Of a DNA stretch of 50,035 nucleotides, positions 8,756-15,767 are shown piece by piece. The stretch's first letter is position 1, and every line of letters begins with the position of its first letter. Source of the DNA: Polaromonas sp. (GTDB taxonomy: Bacteria > Pseudomonadota > Gammaproteobacteria > Burkholderiales > Burkholderiaceae_C); NCBI RefSeq assembly GCF_029945895.1, contig NZ_JAQSDL010000037.1, forward strand, positions 1 through 50,035, written 5' to 3'. Both the position numbers and the translations under genes were made by a program. Under the pieces are notes generated by a model that did not search any database, was not told the DNA's origin, and saw only the letters and a program-made list of their open reading frames with translations.

Positions 8756-10046
8756 CATACACCTCGGCATCCGGATCGGTGGCTTCCAGCTCGTAACTGG
8801 CGGCCAGCATGGCCAGCCGGCCGATGACACCGTACATGTAGAAACGGTTGGGCCCGCTGGCGCCCGGCGGCACACCCGGCTGCGGCAGCCGCCCGCTGTC
8901 GGCAAAGGCCAGTGGCACAAAGCTGGCGCCGGGGGCGTTGAGGTTCTCGTCGATGCCGCGGTCGGCGTGCACGCGGTAGAAGCCGCCCACCACGTAGCGG
9001 TCCATCATGTAGACGACGGGTTCGGCCACCGCGTCGTTGATGCGCTCGTGGGTCTGCACCCCCTCCTGGATGATCACTTCGGACAGCTGCTGGCCGTCCT
9101 TGGTGGTACTCATCTTGTTTTTCGTCTTGCGGTTGAGCTCGTCGAGGTCTTTCACGTCGCGCACCGTCATGATGCCCATGCCGTAGGTGCCGTTGTCGGC
9201 CTTGACGATGACAAACGGCTTTTCGTTGATGCCGTATTCCTTGTACTTGCGCTTGATCTTCGTCAGCAGCGCATCGACGTTGGTGGTCAGGCAATCCATG
9301 CCCGTGCCTTCGGCGAAGTTGACCTCGCCGCACTTGGCAAACATCGGGTTGATCAGCCAGGGGTCCACACCCAGCAGCTTGCCGAAACGCTTGGACACCT
9401 CTTCATAGGCCTGGAAATGGCGCGACTTGCGCCGCACCGACCAGCCCGCATGCAGCGGCGGCAGCAGATACTGCTCGTGCAGGTCTTCCAGCATGCCGGG
9501 AATGCCGGCCGAGAGGTCGTTGTTGAGCAAAATGGTGCAGGGATCGAAGTTTTTCAGCCCCAGGCGCCGGTCGGTGCGCACCAGCGGCTCCAGCGTGATC
9601 TGCTCGCCGGTGGGCAGGGTCAGCGTGGTCGGCTCGGTGATGTCGGGGCTCAGCGAGCCGAATCGCACGTTCAGCCCGGCCTGGTGGAAGATCCGCTTGA
9701 GCTGCAGAACGTTGGACAGGTAGAAGGTGTTGCGCGTGTGGTTTTCTGGAATCACCAGCAGGTTGCGCGCCTCGGGGCAGATCTTTTCAATCGCCGCCAT
9801 CGCCGCCTGCACGGCCAGCGGCAGCATCTCGGGCGTCAGGTTGTTCCAGCCGCCAGGGTAGAGATTGGTGTCCACCGGTGCCAGCTTGAAGCCGGCGTTG
9901 CGCACATCGACCGAGCTGTAAAAGGGCGGCGTGTGCTCCATCCACTCGAGGCGGAACCAGCGCTCGATCGCCGGCGTGGTGTCCAGGATGCGCTGCTCGA
10001 GTTCGTTGATGGGGCCGTTCAGGGCGGTAATCAGATGCGGAACCAT
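8751..10046 (-). CDS. gshA: Glutamate-cysteine ligase (proteobacterial ATP-grasp-like type)
   Basis: A 431-residue enzyme for the first step of glutathione synthesis, ATP-dependent joining of glutamate and cysteine. It matches the betaproteobacterial/Acidithiobacillus GshA type rather than the E. coli type: MVPHLITALNGPINELEQRIL start, PVDTNLYPGGWNNL, GVDPWLINPMFAKCGEVNF, FVIVKADNGTYGMGIMTVR and ADRGIDENLNAPGASFVPL are recognisable conserved blocks. AAAGAGGG a few bases before ATG 10046 is a good ribosome binding site. It shares strand with kup, benE and gshB and together they form a glutathione/potassium neighbourhood. Confidence 0.94.
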   Translation of the reverse strand: MVPHLITALNGPINELEQRILDTTPAIERWFRLEWMEHTPPFYSSVDVRNAGFKLAPVDTNLYPGGWNNLTPEMLPLAVQAAMAAIEKICPEARNLLVIPENHTRNTFYLSNVLQLKRIFHQAGLNVRFGSLSPDITEPTTLTLPTGEQITLEPLVRTDRRLGLKNFDPCTILLNNDLSAGIPGMLEDLHEQYLLPPLHAGWSVRRKSRHFQAYEEVSKRFGKLLGVDPWLINPMFAKCGEVNFAEGTGMDCLTTNVDALLTKIKRKYKEYGINEKPFVIVKADNGTYGMGIMTVRDVKDLDELNRKTKNKMSTTKDGQQLSEVIIQEGVQTHERINDAVAEPVVYMMDRYVVGGFYRVHADRGIDENLNAPGASFVPLAFADSGRLPQPGVPPGASGPNRFYMYGVIGRLAMLAASYELEATDPDAEVYD

Positions 10047-10166
10047 GCGGCCCTCTTTTTTGTGAATTATGGGAAGCGAATTCTAGGAAATGGAGGCGAT
10101 CATGCCGCCTTCAAGGCGAGCGCCTGGCCGTCACCCTCCGGGGGCGACCGCCAGACCCTGCCGGCG

Positions 10167-10496
10167 CTATTTTGCGCCCTCGACCAGCCAGTGAAACAGC
10201 ACCCTGGCGGTTTCCGGGCTGACCCGCTCATGAGCATCGATGTGCTCCAGCCATTCTCCCTGGCGCCACTTGTCCACCCGCTTCTGCTCTGCAGACGCAT
10301 CGCCCTTGAGCCCCGCGTACTTCCCGGCCAGCTGCTCGAAACCGGGGGCCTCGCCGCGGGGGTAGGCCCCGTGGCAGCTGTAGCAGCCCATGTCGACAGC
10401 CAGCGCGGAACCGGCATGGCCGGCCATCGGCAGGGCCAAGGCGGCAAAAAACAAGCCGGCCGATGCGAAACGGCCGTCAAAAATCCGGAAAAACAT
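10167..10496 (-). CDS. Small periplasmic c-type cytochrome lacking the usual Met ligand
   Basis: A 109-residue protein with an N-terminal signal peptide (hydrophobic SAGLFFAALALPMAGHA, residues about 12-28) and one haem site CYSCH at 38-42, hence a monohaem class I-like cytochrome c exported to the periplasm. The C-terminal half (GEWLEHIDAHERVSPE ... LFHWLVEGAK) resembles the end of cytochrome c553-type domains, but the position where those have Met (xPMPxH) reads HIDAH. There is no Met after residue 36 at all, so the sixth haem ligand must be another residue (His is available) or be open. It lies 99 bp downstream of the FkbM gene. Electron partner unknown. Confidence 0.82.
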   Translation of the reverse strand: MFFRIFDGRFASAGLFFAALALPMAGHAGSALAVDMGCYSCHGAYPRGEAPGFEQLAGKYAGLKGDASAEQKRVDKWRQGEWLEHIDAHERVSPETARVLFHWLVEGAK

Positions 10497-10595
10497 GACC
10501 AGGAGTCCTCTGAAGAATGGGAGGCAGGGAAAGAGCTTGGGCCGAAATAGGCCGCTTCAAGCTGGGCTGTTGCGTCCGGCCAGGGGGCGAGGTCC

Positions 10596-11393
10596 TCAGC
10601 CGAACTTGATGCGGGAAAGACAGGGATCACTGCGATGAATCGCAAGAAGGTTGATGCCGACCTGGTGTTGCTGATAGCCGCATTCTTCAAGCAGCTGCTT
10701 CAGTGCCGCCACATCGGTTTTGATGGTCTCGACCAGCATCATGGGCTTGTGGGCTTCGATGGAGCGGAGCGCGCCGGCCAGTCCCTCGAGTTCCATGCCT
10801 TCAATATCGAGCTTGAGAAAATCCAGCCGGGACAACCCCAGCCCATCCACAGTGATCATTTTCACCGCCTGCCCGCCAGCGGGGGAGTAATCGATGGTCT
10901 GGCCGATAAATTCATTGCTGGCGCTCTGGCGCAACTCCAGCGAGCCAAAGCTGGCCGGCTTCAGATAGTCGGGCCTGGGAATGGTGATGCTGCCCGCCTC
11001 TGCGCCCAGCGCGGCGTGGTGCACGGTGGCGTTGAAACAGTTGTTGAGCGCAACATTGCCCGCCAGGGCATAAAAGACGCGCTCCTGCGCCTCCACGGCA
11101 ATCACCTCTCCCCAGCCGTGCATGTGCCTGGCCCACTCGATGGTGTGCACGCCGATGTTGGAGCCGCCGTCGATGGCCACCACGCCGTCGCCAAACACCT
11201 GCCGCCGCAACGTGAGCATGTCCAGCACCAGTTGCACTTCCTGGGGATCGAACCAGGAGGTTTCGAAAATCTGGTGCCCGACGCCATAACCCCGCTTCTC
11301 ATCCACCATGCGATAGTCGTTGCGGTTGACGATCATGGTCCCATGTCCGGAGGACACCAGAACAAAAGGCAGGGGACGGAGAACGCGCGTCAA
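10596..11393 (-). CDS. FkbM family SAM-dependent methyltransferase
   Basis: A 265-residue protein with the SAM-binding glycine block [18 protein letters not shown], an acidic strand [14 protein letters not shown], and the FkbM hallmark [19 protein letters not shown]. FkbM enzymes O-methylate sugars or small molecules; here the acceptor is unknown. Its start overlaps the proA stop by 4 bases (ATGA), so it is translationally coupled to proA and probably co-expressed. No glycan or polyketide genes are adjacent. A 'hypothetical' methyltransferase behind proline biosynthesis is an odd pairing. Confidence 0.85.
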   Translation of the reverse strand: MTRVLRPLPFVLVSSGHGTMIVNRNDYRMVDEKRGYGVGHQIFETSWFDPQEVQLVLDMLTLRRQVFGDGVVAIDGGSNIGVHTIEWARHMHGWGEVIAVEAQERVFYALAGNVALNNCFNATVHHAALGAEAGSITIPRPDYLKPASFGSLELRQSASNEFIGQTIDYSPAGGQAVKMITVDGLGLSRLDFLKLDIEGMELEGLAGALRSIEAHKPMMLVETIKTDVAALKQLLEECGYQQHQVGINLLAIHRSDPCLSRIKFG

Positions 11394-12712
11394 ACCCGCA
11401 CCTCGCCATTGCCCAGCACCACGTACTTCAGCGAGGTCAGGCCCTCGATGCCAACCGGGCCGCGGGCATGGAACTTGTCGGTGGAAATGCCGATTTCAGC
11501 GCCCAGGCCGAACTCGAAACCATCAGCGAAGCGGGTGCTCGCATTCACCATGACGCTGGCTGAATCGACCTCGCGCAGAAACTGCTGGGCGTGCATGTGG
11601 TCGCGCGTGAGGATGGCATCGGTGTGGTGGCTGGAGTACTGGTTGATGTGGGTGATCGCTTCGTCCACACCGGCCACCACCTTGATGCTGATGACGGGCG
11701 CCAGGTATTCCTCGTACCAGTCCTGCTCACTGGCCGGCTGGACGAGGGCACCCGGCACAGCGGACAACAGGGCCAGGGCTTCGGCATCACAACGCATCTC
11801 CACCCCCTTGGCGGCGTAGATGGCACCGATTTCCGGCAGAAAGTCAGCCGCGACGCCGCGCGCCACCAGCAGCCCTTCGCTGGCGTTGCAGGGGCTGTAT
11901 TTGCTGGTTTTGGCGTTGTCGGCCACGGCCACGGCCATGGCCAGGTCGCAGGGGTCGTCCACATAGACATGGCAATTGCCGTCGAGGTGCTTGATGACGG
12001 GCACTTTCGCGTCGCGGCTGATGCGCTCGATCAGGCCCTTGCCGCCGCGCGGGATGATCACGTCCACGTACTGCGGCATGGTGATCAGGAGGCCCACCGC
12101 CGCACGGTCGGTGGTGGGCACCAGCTGCACGGCCTCGGCCGGCAAGCCGGCGTCCAGCAGCGCCTGGTGCACCAGGGCGGCCAGCGCCTTGTTCGACTCG
12201 ATCGCCTCGGAGCCGCCGCGCAGGATGCAGGCGTTGCCGCTCTTGATGGCCAGCGACGCCGCTTCAATCGTGACGTTGGGCCGGCTTTCGTAAATCATGC
12301 CGAACACGCCGATGGGTACCCGCATCTGGCCGACGCGGATGCCGCTGGGCTGCTGCTTCATGCCGATGATCTCGCCGATCACGTCGGGCATGGCGGCGAG
12401 CTGCTCACAACCGGTGGCCACCGTGGCAATGTCCCTGGCCCCGAGCTTGAGGCGGTCCAGCAGGGGGCCGGTCAGGCCGGCCGCCGCTGCCCGGTCGAGG
12501 TCCCGCTGGTTGGCCACCTGCAGCGGCGCAATGTTCTGGCGCAGCAAGCCGGCCAGGGCCATCAACGCTCTGTTTTTGATAGCTGCCGGCGCACGTGCAG
12601 TCTGGGCCGAGGCCACTTTTGCCTTGGAACCCATGGTTGCCATCAGGCGGGCCAACTCGTCGTCGGGTGCGCCGGGTCGGGCCAGCGTGTTGGAAAGATC
12701 AGGCGCGTTCAT
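11390..12712 (-). CDS. proA: Gamma-glutamyl phosphate reductase (proline biosynthesis)
   Basis: A 440-residue NADPH-dependent reductase making glutamate-5-semialdehyde. Conserved blocks include [41 protein letters not shown] loop, [11 protein letters not shown], the catalytic Cys in [13 protein letters not shown], and the C-terminal [26 protein letters not shown]. Length is slightly above the usual 415-420 because of a longer N-terminus. Nucleotides 12571-12620 (residues about 31-48) resemble the short repeat family. In many Burkholderiales proA follows holA. Here a 21-kb nitrate block separates them. Confidence 0.96.
   Translation of the reverse strand: MNAPDLSNTLARPGAPDDELARLMATMGSKAKVASAQTARAPAAIKNRALMALAGLLRQNIAPLQVANQRDLDRAAAAGLTGPLLDRLKLGARDIATVATGCEQLAAMPDVIGEIIGMKQQPSGIRVGQMRVPIGVFGMIYESRPNVTIEAASLAIKSGNACILRGGSEAIESNKALAALVHQALLDAGLPAEAVQLVPTTDRAAVGLLITMPQYVDVIIPRGGKGLIERISRDAKVPVIKHLDGNCHVYVDDPCDLAMAVAVADNAKTSKYSPCNASEGLLVARGVAADFLPEIGAIYAAKGVEMRCDAEALALLSAVPGALVQPASEQDWYEEYLAPVISIKVVAGVDEAITHINQYSSHHTDAILTRDHMHAQQFLREVDSASVMVNASTRFADGFEFGLGAEIGISTDKFHARGPVGIEGLTSLKYVVLGNGEVRV
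12571..12620 (+). repeat. Short repeat family, copy D (within proA)
   Basis: TGTTTTTGATAGCTGCCGGC followed by GCACGTGCAGTCTGGGCCGAGGCCA-type sequence follows copy C (8551) closely: the first 15 bases are identical and GGGCCG(G)AGGCCA matches with one gap. It is translated on the other strand as ProA residues 31-48 without changing the expected length of the protein, so convergence cannot be excluded. Confidence 0.45.
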
Positions 12713-12752
12713 CCCTCTATTTTGCCCGTATTCATGCGGCGGGGCACCGTCC

Positions 12753-13334
12753 CTACTTCCGGGCGGGCACGCCCCGGCGCTGCATCATGTCCTGGCTCAT
12801 GGCCTGCAGGGCGTCGGCCGTCAGCACGGCCTGCGCCGCAGGGTAGGCCAGGTCGTCCTCGTCTGCCAGGTGGCGCACATACAGTGCGGCAAACCGGTTC
12901 AGCGCCTCGGTCCCGGCGGGCTCCAGCGGCATCCAGTCCGCGGCCGGGCTGTCGCTGATGGCCTGCAGCACGCTGCGCGCCAGGGGCCAGGCGGCCTCCA
13001 TCTCGCGGTGGTCCTGCAGCAGGCGCTGCACCAGTGCGCGCAGGGCGGCGTCCGGCCCTGCCAGCAGCGGCGGGAACACGTGTATCTCCTCGTCCTGGTG
13101 GTGCAGCGGCGCGGCAAGGTCGAAGTAACGCATCACGTCGCGCGCGGCCTGCCGCGCGGCATCGTCGCAGCCTTGCGCCAGCAGGTGCTGCTGCAGGCGT
13201 GCCAGCAAGGCCAGCATGCGCTCAACCCGTTCGTGGCAGGCCCCCAGCATCTCGAACGGCGCTTCAAAACCGGCGCCGGGCGCACGAAAGCCCGGCGGGG
13301 CCTGCGTCGGCGCACTGCGGCGCACGATGCCCAT
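12753..13334 (-). CDS. Hemerythrin HHE domain protein
   Basis: A 193-residue protein, mostly a four-helix HHE domain. Candidate di-iron ligands in order: H34 (ACHERVE), H78/H79 with E82/E83 ([12 protein letters not shown]), H109 (QDHREME), and H155 with E159 ([12 protein letters not shown]). Members of this group bind O2 or NO or repair iron centres (YtfE/Ric is a related example). Its place at the end of the nitrate/NO gene block supports a role with NO or iron damage, which is inference. ATG 13334 (MGIVRRSAP) was chosen because it is one base after the preceding gene's stop. The open frame further upstream overlaps that gene. Confidence 0.85.
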   Translation of the reverse strand: MGIVRRSAPTQAPPGFRAPGAGFEAPFEMLGACHERVERMLALLARLQQHLLAQGCDDAARQAARDVMRYFDLAAPLHHQDEEIHVFPPLLAGPDAALRALVQRLLQDHREMEAAWPLARSVLQAISDSPAADWMPLEPAGTEALNRFAALYVRHLADEDDLAYPAAQAVLTADALQAMSQDMMQRRGVPARK

Positions 13335-13335
13335 G

Positions 13336-13740
13336 TCAGCCGAACTGAACCGGTTGGCCCTGCGGGTCAAACGGAATGAAAGCGCCAATCTGGCCCTGCT
13401 TGATGGACTCGACCATGCGCTGCAGCGGCTCCTCGGCATCTTCGGTGGTGGGCGCGCGGTTCACCGAGCCACCCAGCGCAGCCGCAAACACCAGGCCCCA
13501 GTTGTGGCCGAACTGGCTGGATTCCTGCACCAGCGCCGCAAACGAGCTCAGTTCTTCAGGCCGCTTGTCCACACACATCAGCGGCACCAGCGCACCGCCC
13601 TGGCCGGCCTCAAACCGTTCGCGCTGCACCGGCGTGCTGTCCTCCGGCAGCTCCACGCCGGTAAACACAAACAGCAGGCGCTGCGGCTCGGGCTGGGCCC
13701 GGGCCGCCTGCAGCAAATCGTCAAAACTCAGAATGTCCAT
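13336..13740 (-). CDS. Conserved protein of unknown function (134 aa) in the nitrate block
   Basis: Starts MDILSFDDLLQAARAQPEPQ. A soluble, acidic protein with no signal peptide, no Cys pair and no metal motif that I can name; one Cys lies in LVPLMCVDKRPEEL. Blocks RLLFVFTGVEL, GGALVPLMCVDK and QGQIGAFIPFDPQGQPVQF look structured, with alternating strands and helices. I have a memory of Comamonadaceae proteins of this size carrying the uninformative label 'ribonucleotide reductase subunit alpha', probably because of neighbouring nrdJ, but nothing in the sequence resembles a reductase. It lies 12 bases after the nitroreductase and 1 base before the hemerythrin, so it belongs to the operon. Confidence 0.8.
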   Translation of the reverse strand: MDILSFDDLLQAARAQPEPQRLLFVFTGVELPEDSTPVQRERFEAGQGGALVPLMCVDKRPEELSSFAALVQESSQFGHNWGLVFAAALGGSVNRAPTTEDAEEPLQRMVESIKQGQIGAFIPFDPQGQPVQFG

Positions 13741-13752
13741 GGGTCGATCCAG

Positions 13753-14448
13753 TCACAGGGAATAAAAGGAATCCGCCGGTTCGCACCCCGGTGCGCACCC
13801 GTCGGCAGAAAGACTGCTTGTAAAATCCGGCGGCGCGGGTCGCAGTCGCGCGGGCTTGCGCGACTGGGCCGTGCCGATGCTGACAAAACACAGCGCCTGT
13901 TCGTCGGCCGCCAGGCCAAACAGGGCGCGCAGGCCGACGGACTTCAGCGCCTTGCCGCTGGTCAATGCCGAACCATACCCCAATGCGGTGGCCAACAGCA
14001 GCATGTTCTGGATCGCGCAGCCGGCGGACACGGTGCGTTCGGCCAGGTCGATCTCCGCATCGCCGCACTGGCTATCGACCACCACCAGCATCAGCAAGGG
14101 GGCCCGGTGCGCTTTTTCGCGCGCTTGGGCCATTTGCTCCGGGGTGGCCTGGGCATCACGCGCCATCAGCGCGGCGCCGAACACCTCGGCCAGCCGCGCG
14201 CGCGCCGCCTGCGGCACGAGCACCAGGCGCCAGGGTTGCAGTTGCCCGTGGTCGGGCGCCGTGGCCGCCGCGTTCAGGATCATGCCGAGCTGCTTCGCGT
14301 CGGGACCGGGTGCCAGCAGGCGTTTGGGCAAAATGGTCTGGCGCGATTGCATCAGCGTCGCCGCCAGACTCGCCGGATCGCTGTCAGGCGTGCTGGAGAC
14401 TGGCATGGAGGCCGGAACGGCAAGCAGGTTCATCACCACACCACTCAT
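13753..14448 (-). CDS. Nitroreductase family FMN protein
   Basis: A 231-residue protein with the nitroreductase pattern SRQTILPKRLLAPGPD, LNAAATAPDHGQLQPWRLVLV (FMN phosphate/ring contacts), and VSAGCAIQNMLLLATALGYGS, typical of the dimeric flavin nitroreductase fold close to the YdjA type. Substrate unknown. The ATG at 14448 overlaps the nnrS stop by 4 bases, so translation is probably coupled. A second Met follows five codons later. The C-terminal 40 residues are Pro/Ser-rich and poorly conserved. Context suggests a role in reactive nitrogen handling, but that is inference. Confidence 0.85.
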   Translation of the reverse strand: MSGVVMNLLAVPASMPVSSTPDSDPASLAATLMQSRQTILPKRLLAPGPDAKQLGMILNAAATAPDHGQLQPWRLVLVPQAARARLAEVFGAALMARDAQATPEQMAQAREKAHRAPLLMLVVVDSQCGDAEIDLAERTVSAGCAIQNMLLLATALGYGSALTSGKALKSVGLRALFGLAADEQALCFVSIGTAQSRKPARLRPAPPDFTSSLSADGCAPGCEPADSFYSL

Positions 14449-15767
14449 CCGGGCCGTGCGTCAGCACGAAGACGGCCATACCAGTTGCCCAGCCGCACAC
14501 CCCACACCCCCATGACGCCGGTCCACACCAGGGCGGCCGCCAGCAGCAGCCAGCCCGCAAGTACTGTTTGCGCGGCAGCCATGATGCGCAGCAAGGTCGC
14601 GGCCTGCAGCAGCCAGAACAGCGTCCAGATCAGGTTGTCGGCCACCAGCGCGCGACCACTGTGGCCACAGGACACCCGGGTGACCATGGCCAGCATCAGC
14701 GAGGCCAGGCAACCCATGGTCAGCGCATGCAGCGATCCGAGGGCAAGCACCGGCGCATCCTGCAGAAGGCCCAGCCACTGCGAGAGCCCCCCGAGCACCA
14801 GCGCCAGGCCGAGCCAGAGAAAACCAATATGCAGCATGGCCAACAAACGGTTTTTGAGGCTTTGCAGCAGCCCCCAGACCACAGCGAGCCAGAGCAGCAC
14901 GCCGCCCGCGGCCAGCTCGAAAGCACCGCGCGCCGCCATCCAGACCGTGCCCGCCGTGCCTTGCAGCGGACCGTCCAGCTCGACCCACACGGCCACGACC
15001 TCGGCCGCTGCGACGGCCAGCATCAGCCACAACACCCAGAACGGGCGCCAGGCGTCCATGCGCGGCAGGGCACTCGAGGTAAAAAACGGAATCATGCGGT
15101 GCGCCACTGAAACGTAAACCACCACCACAAACCCCCACAAGCCGGTGAGCACACAGGCGCGCGCCACGTCGGGCGCCCCCAGCAGCAGACTGAACGCCAC
15201 GCCAGCCAGGCTCAGGCAGCCCACGATGCAGGCGACACCCACCGTGCGCGCATGCACCTGGTCCTCAGCCCGGCTGCGCCGGATCAGCCCCCAGAACAGC
15301 GCCGTGATCCACGCCAGACCTGCGCAGGCCAGCGCCAGCCCGGCCAGTGCCGTCAGGCCATGCAGGTGCGCACCAGCCAGGCACAACAGCCAGCCGGTTG
15401 CCTGCAGCAGCAATGGCACGCGAAGCTGGCGGGGCACCAGCGGCTCCACGCCCAGCCATTTGGGCCCGGCCGTGAACAGGAAGCCCGAGAAGAAAAGCGC
15501 AATGAAGCCAAAGGTCATGACCGCGCCATGGGCCAGCGAGGGTGACACCGCATACGGCAGGCTCAGCACGGGACTGACACGGTCCAGCTGCACCAGCGCC
15601 CACCAGCTGCCTGCCGCCACCAGCACCACCATGGCCAGGAAAAACCCCAGCCGGTGCGGCGCCAGTAGCAGATGGCGGGCGCGCCAGCGGCGGTCCACCC
15701 TGGCCCGCTCGCTGGCCGTGGGTTTGCCCGGCCGCGCCCGCAGGGCGATGACCGGGCGCTCACTCAT
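14445..15767 (-). CDS. nnrS: NnrS family haem/copper membrane protein (NO response)
   Basis: A 440-residue polytopic membrane protein with about 12 hydrophobic segments. RHLLLAPHRLGFFLAMVVLV, SLAHGAVMTFGFIALFFSGFLFTAGPKWLG, VYVSVAHRMIPFFTSSALP and LHALTMGCLASLMLAMVTR are typical NnrS blocks with conserved His residues. Family members contain haem and copper, are controlled by NO-responsive regulators in denitrifiers, and protect against nitrosative stress in Vibrio. ATG 15767 overlaps the nrdJ stop by 4 bases, so I rejected the longer frame that begins inside nrdJ. Its stop overlaps the nitroreductase start. Confidence 0.92.
   Translation of the reverse strand: MSERPVIALRARPGKPTASERARVDRRWRARHLLLAPHRLGFFLAMVVLVAAGSWWALVQLDRVSPVLSLPYAVSPSLAHGAVMTFGFIALFFSGFLFTAGPKWLGVEPLVPRQLRVPLLLQATGWLLCLAGAHLHGLTALAGLALACAGLAWITALFWGLIRRSRAEDQVHARTVGVACIVGCLSLAGVAFSLLLGAPDVARACVLTGLWGFVVVVYVSVAHRMIPFFTSSALPRMDAWRPFWVLWLMLAVAAAEVVAVWVELDGPLQGTAGTVWMAARGAFELAAGGVLLWLAVVWGLLQSLKNRLLAMLHIGFLWLGLALVLGGLSQWLGLLQDAPVLALGSLHALTMGCLASLMLAMVTRVSCGHSGRALVADNLIWTLFWLLQAATLLRIMAAAQTVLAGWLLLAAALVWTGVMGVWGVRLGNWYGRLRADARPG

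Noticed and set aside
14449..15110. Open frames on the plus strand opposite nnrS
   Set aside because: Low-complexity, no conserved features; antisense of a membrane protein.
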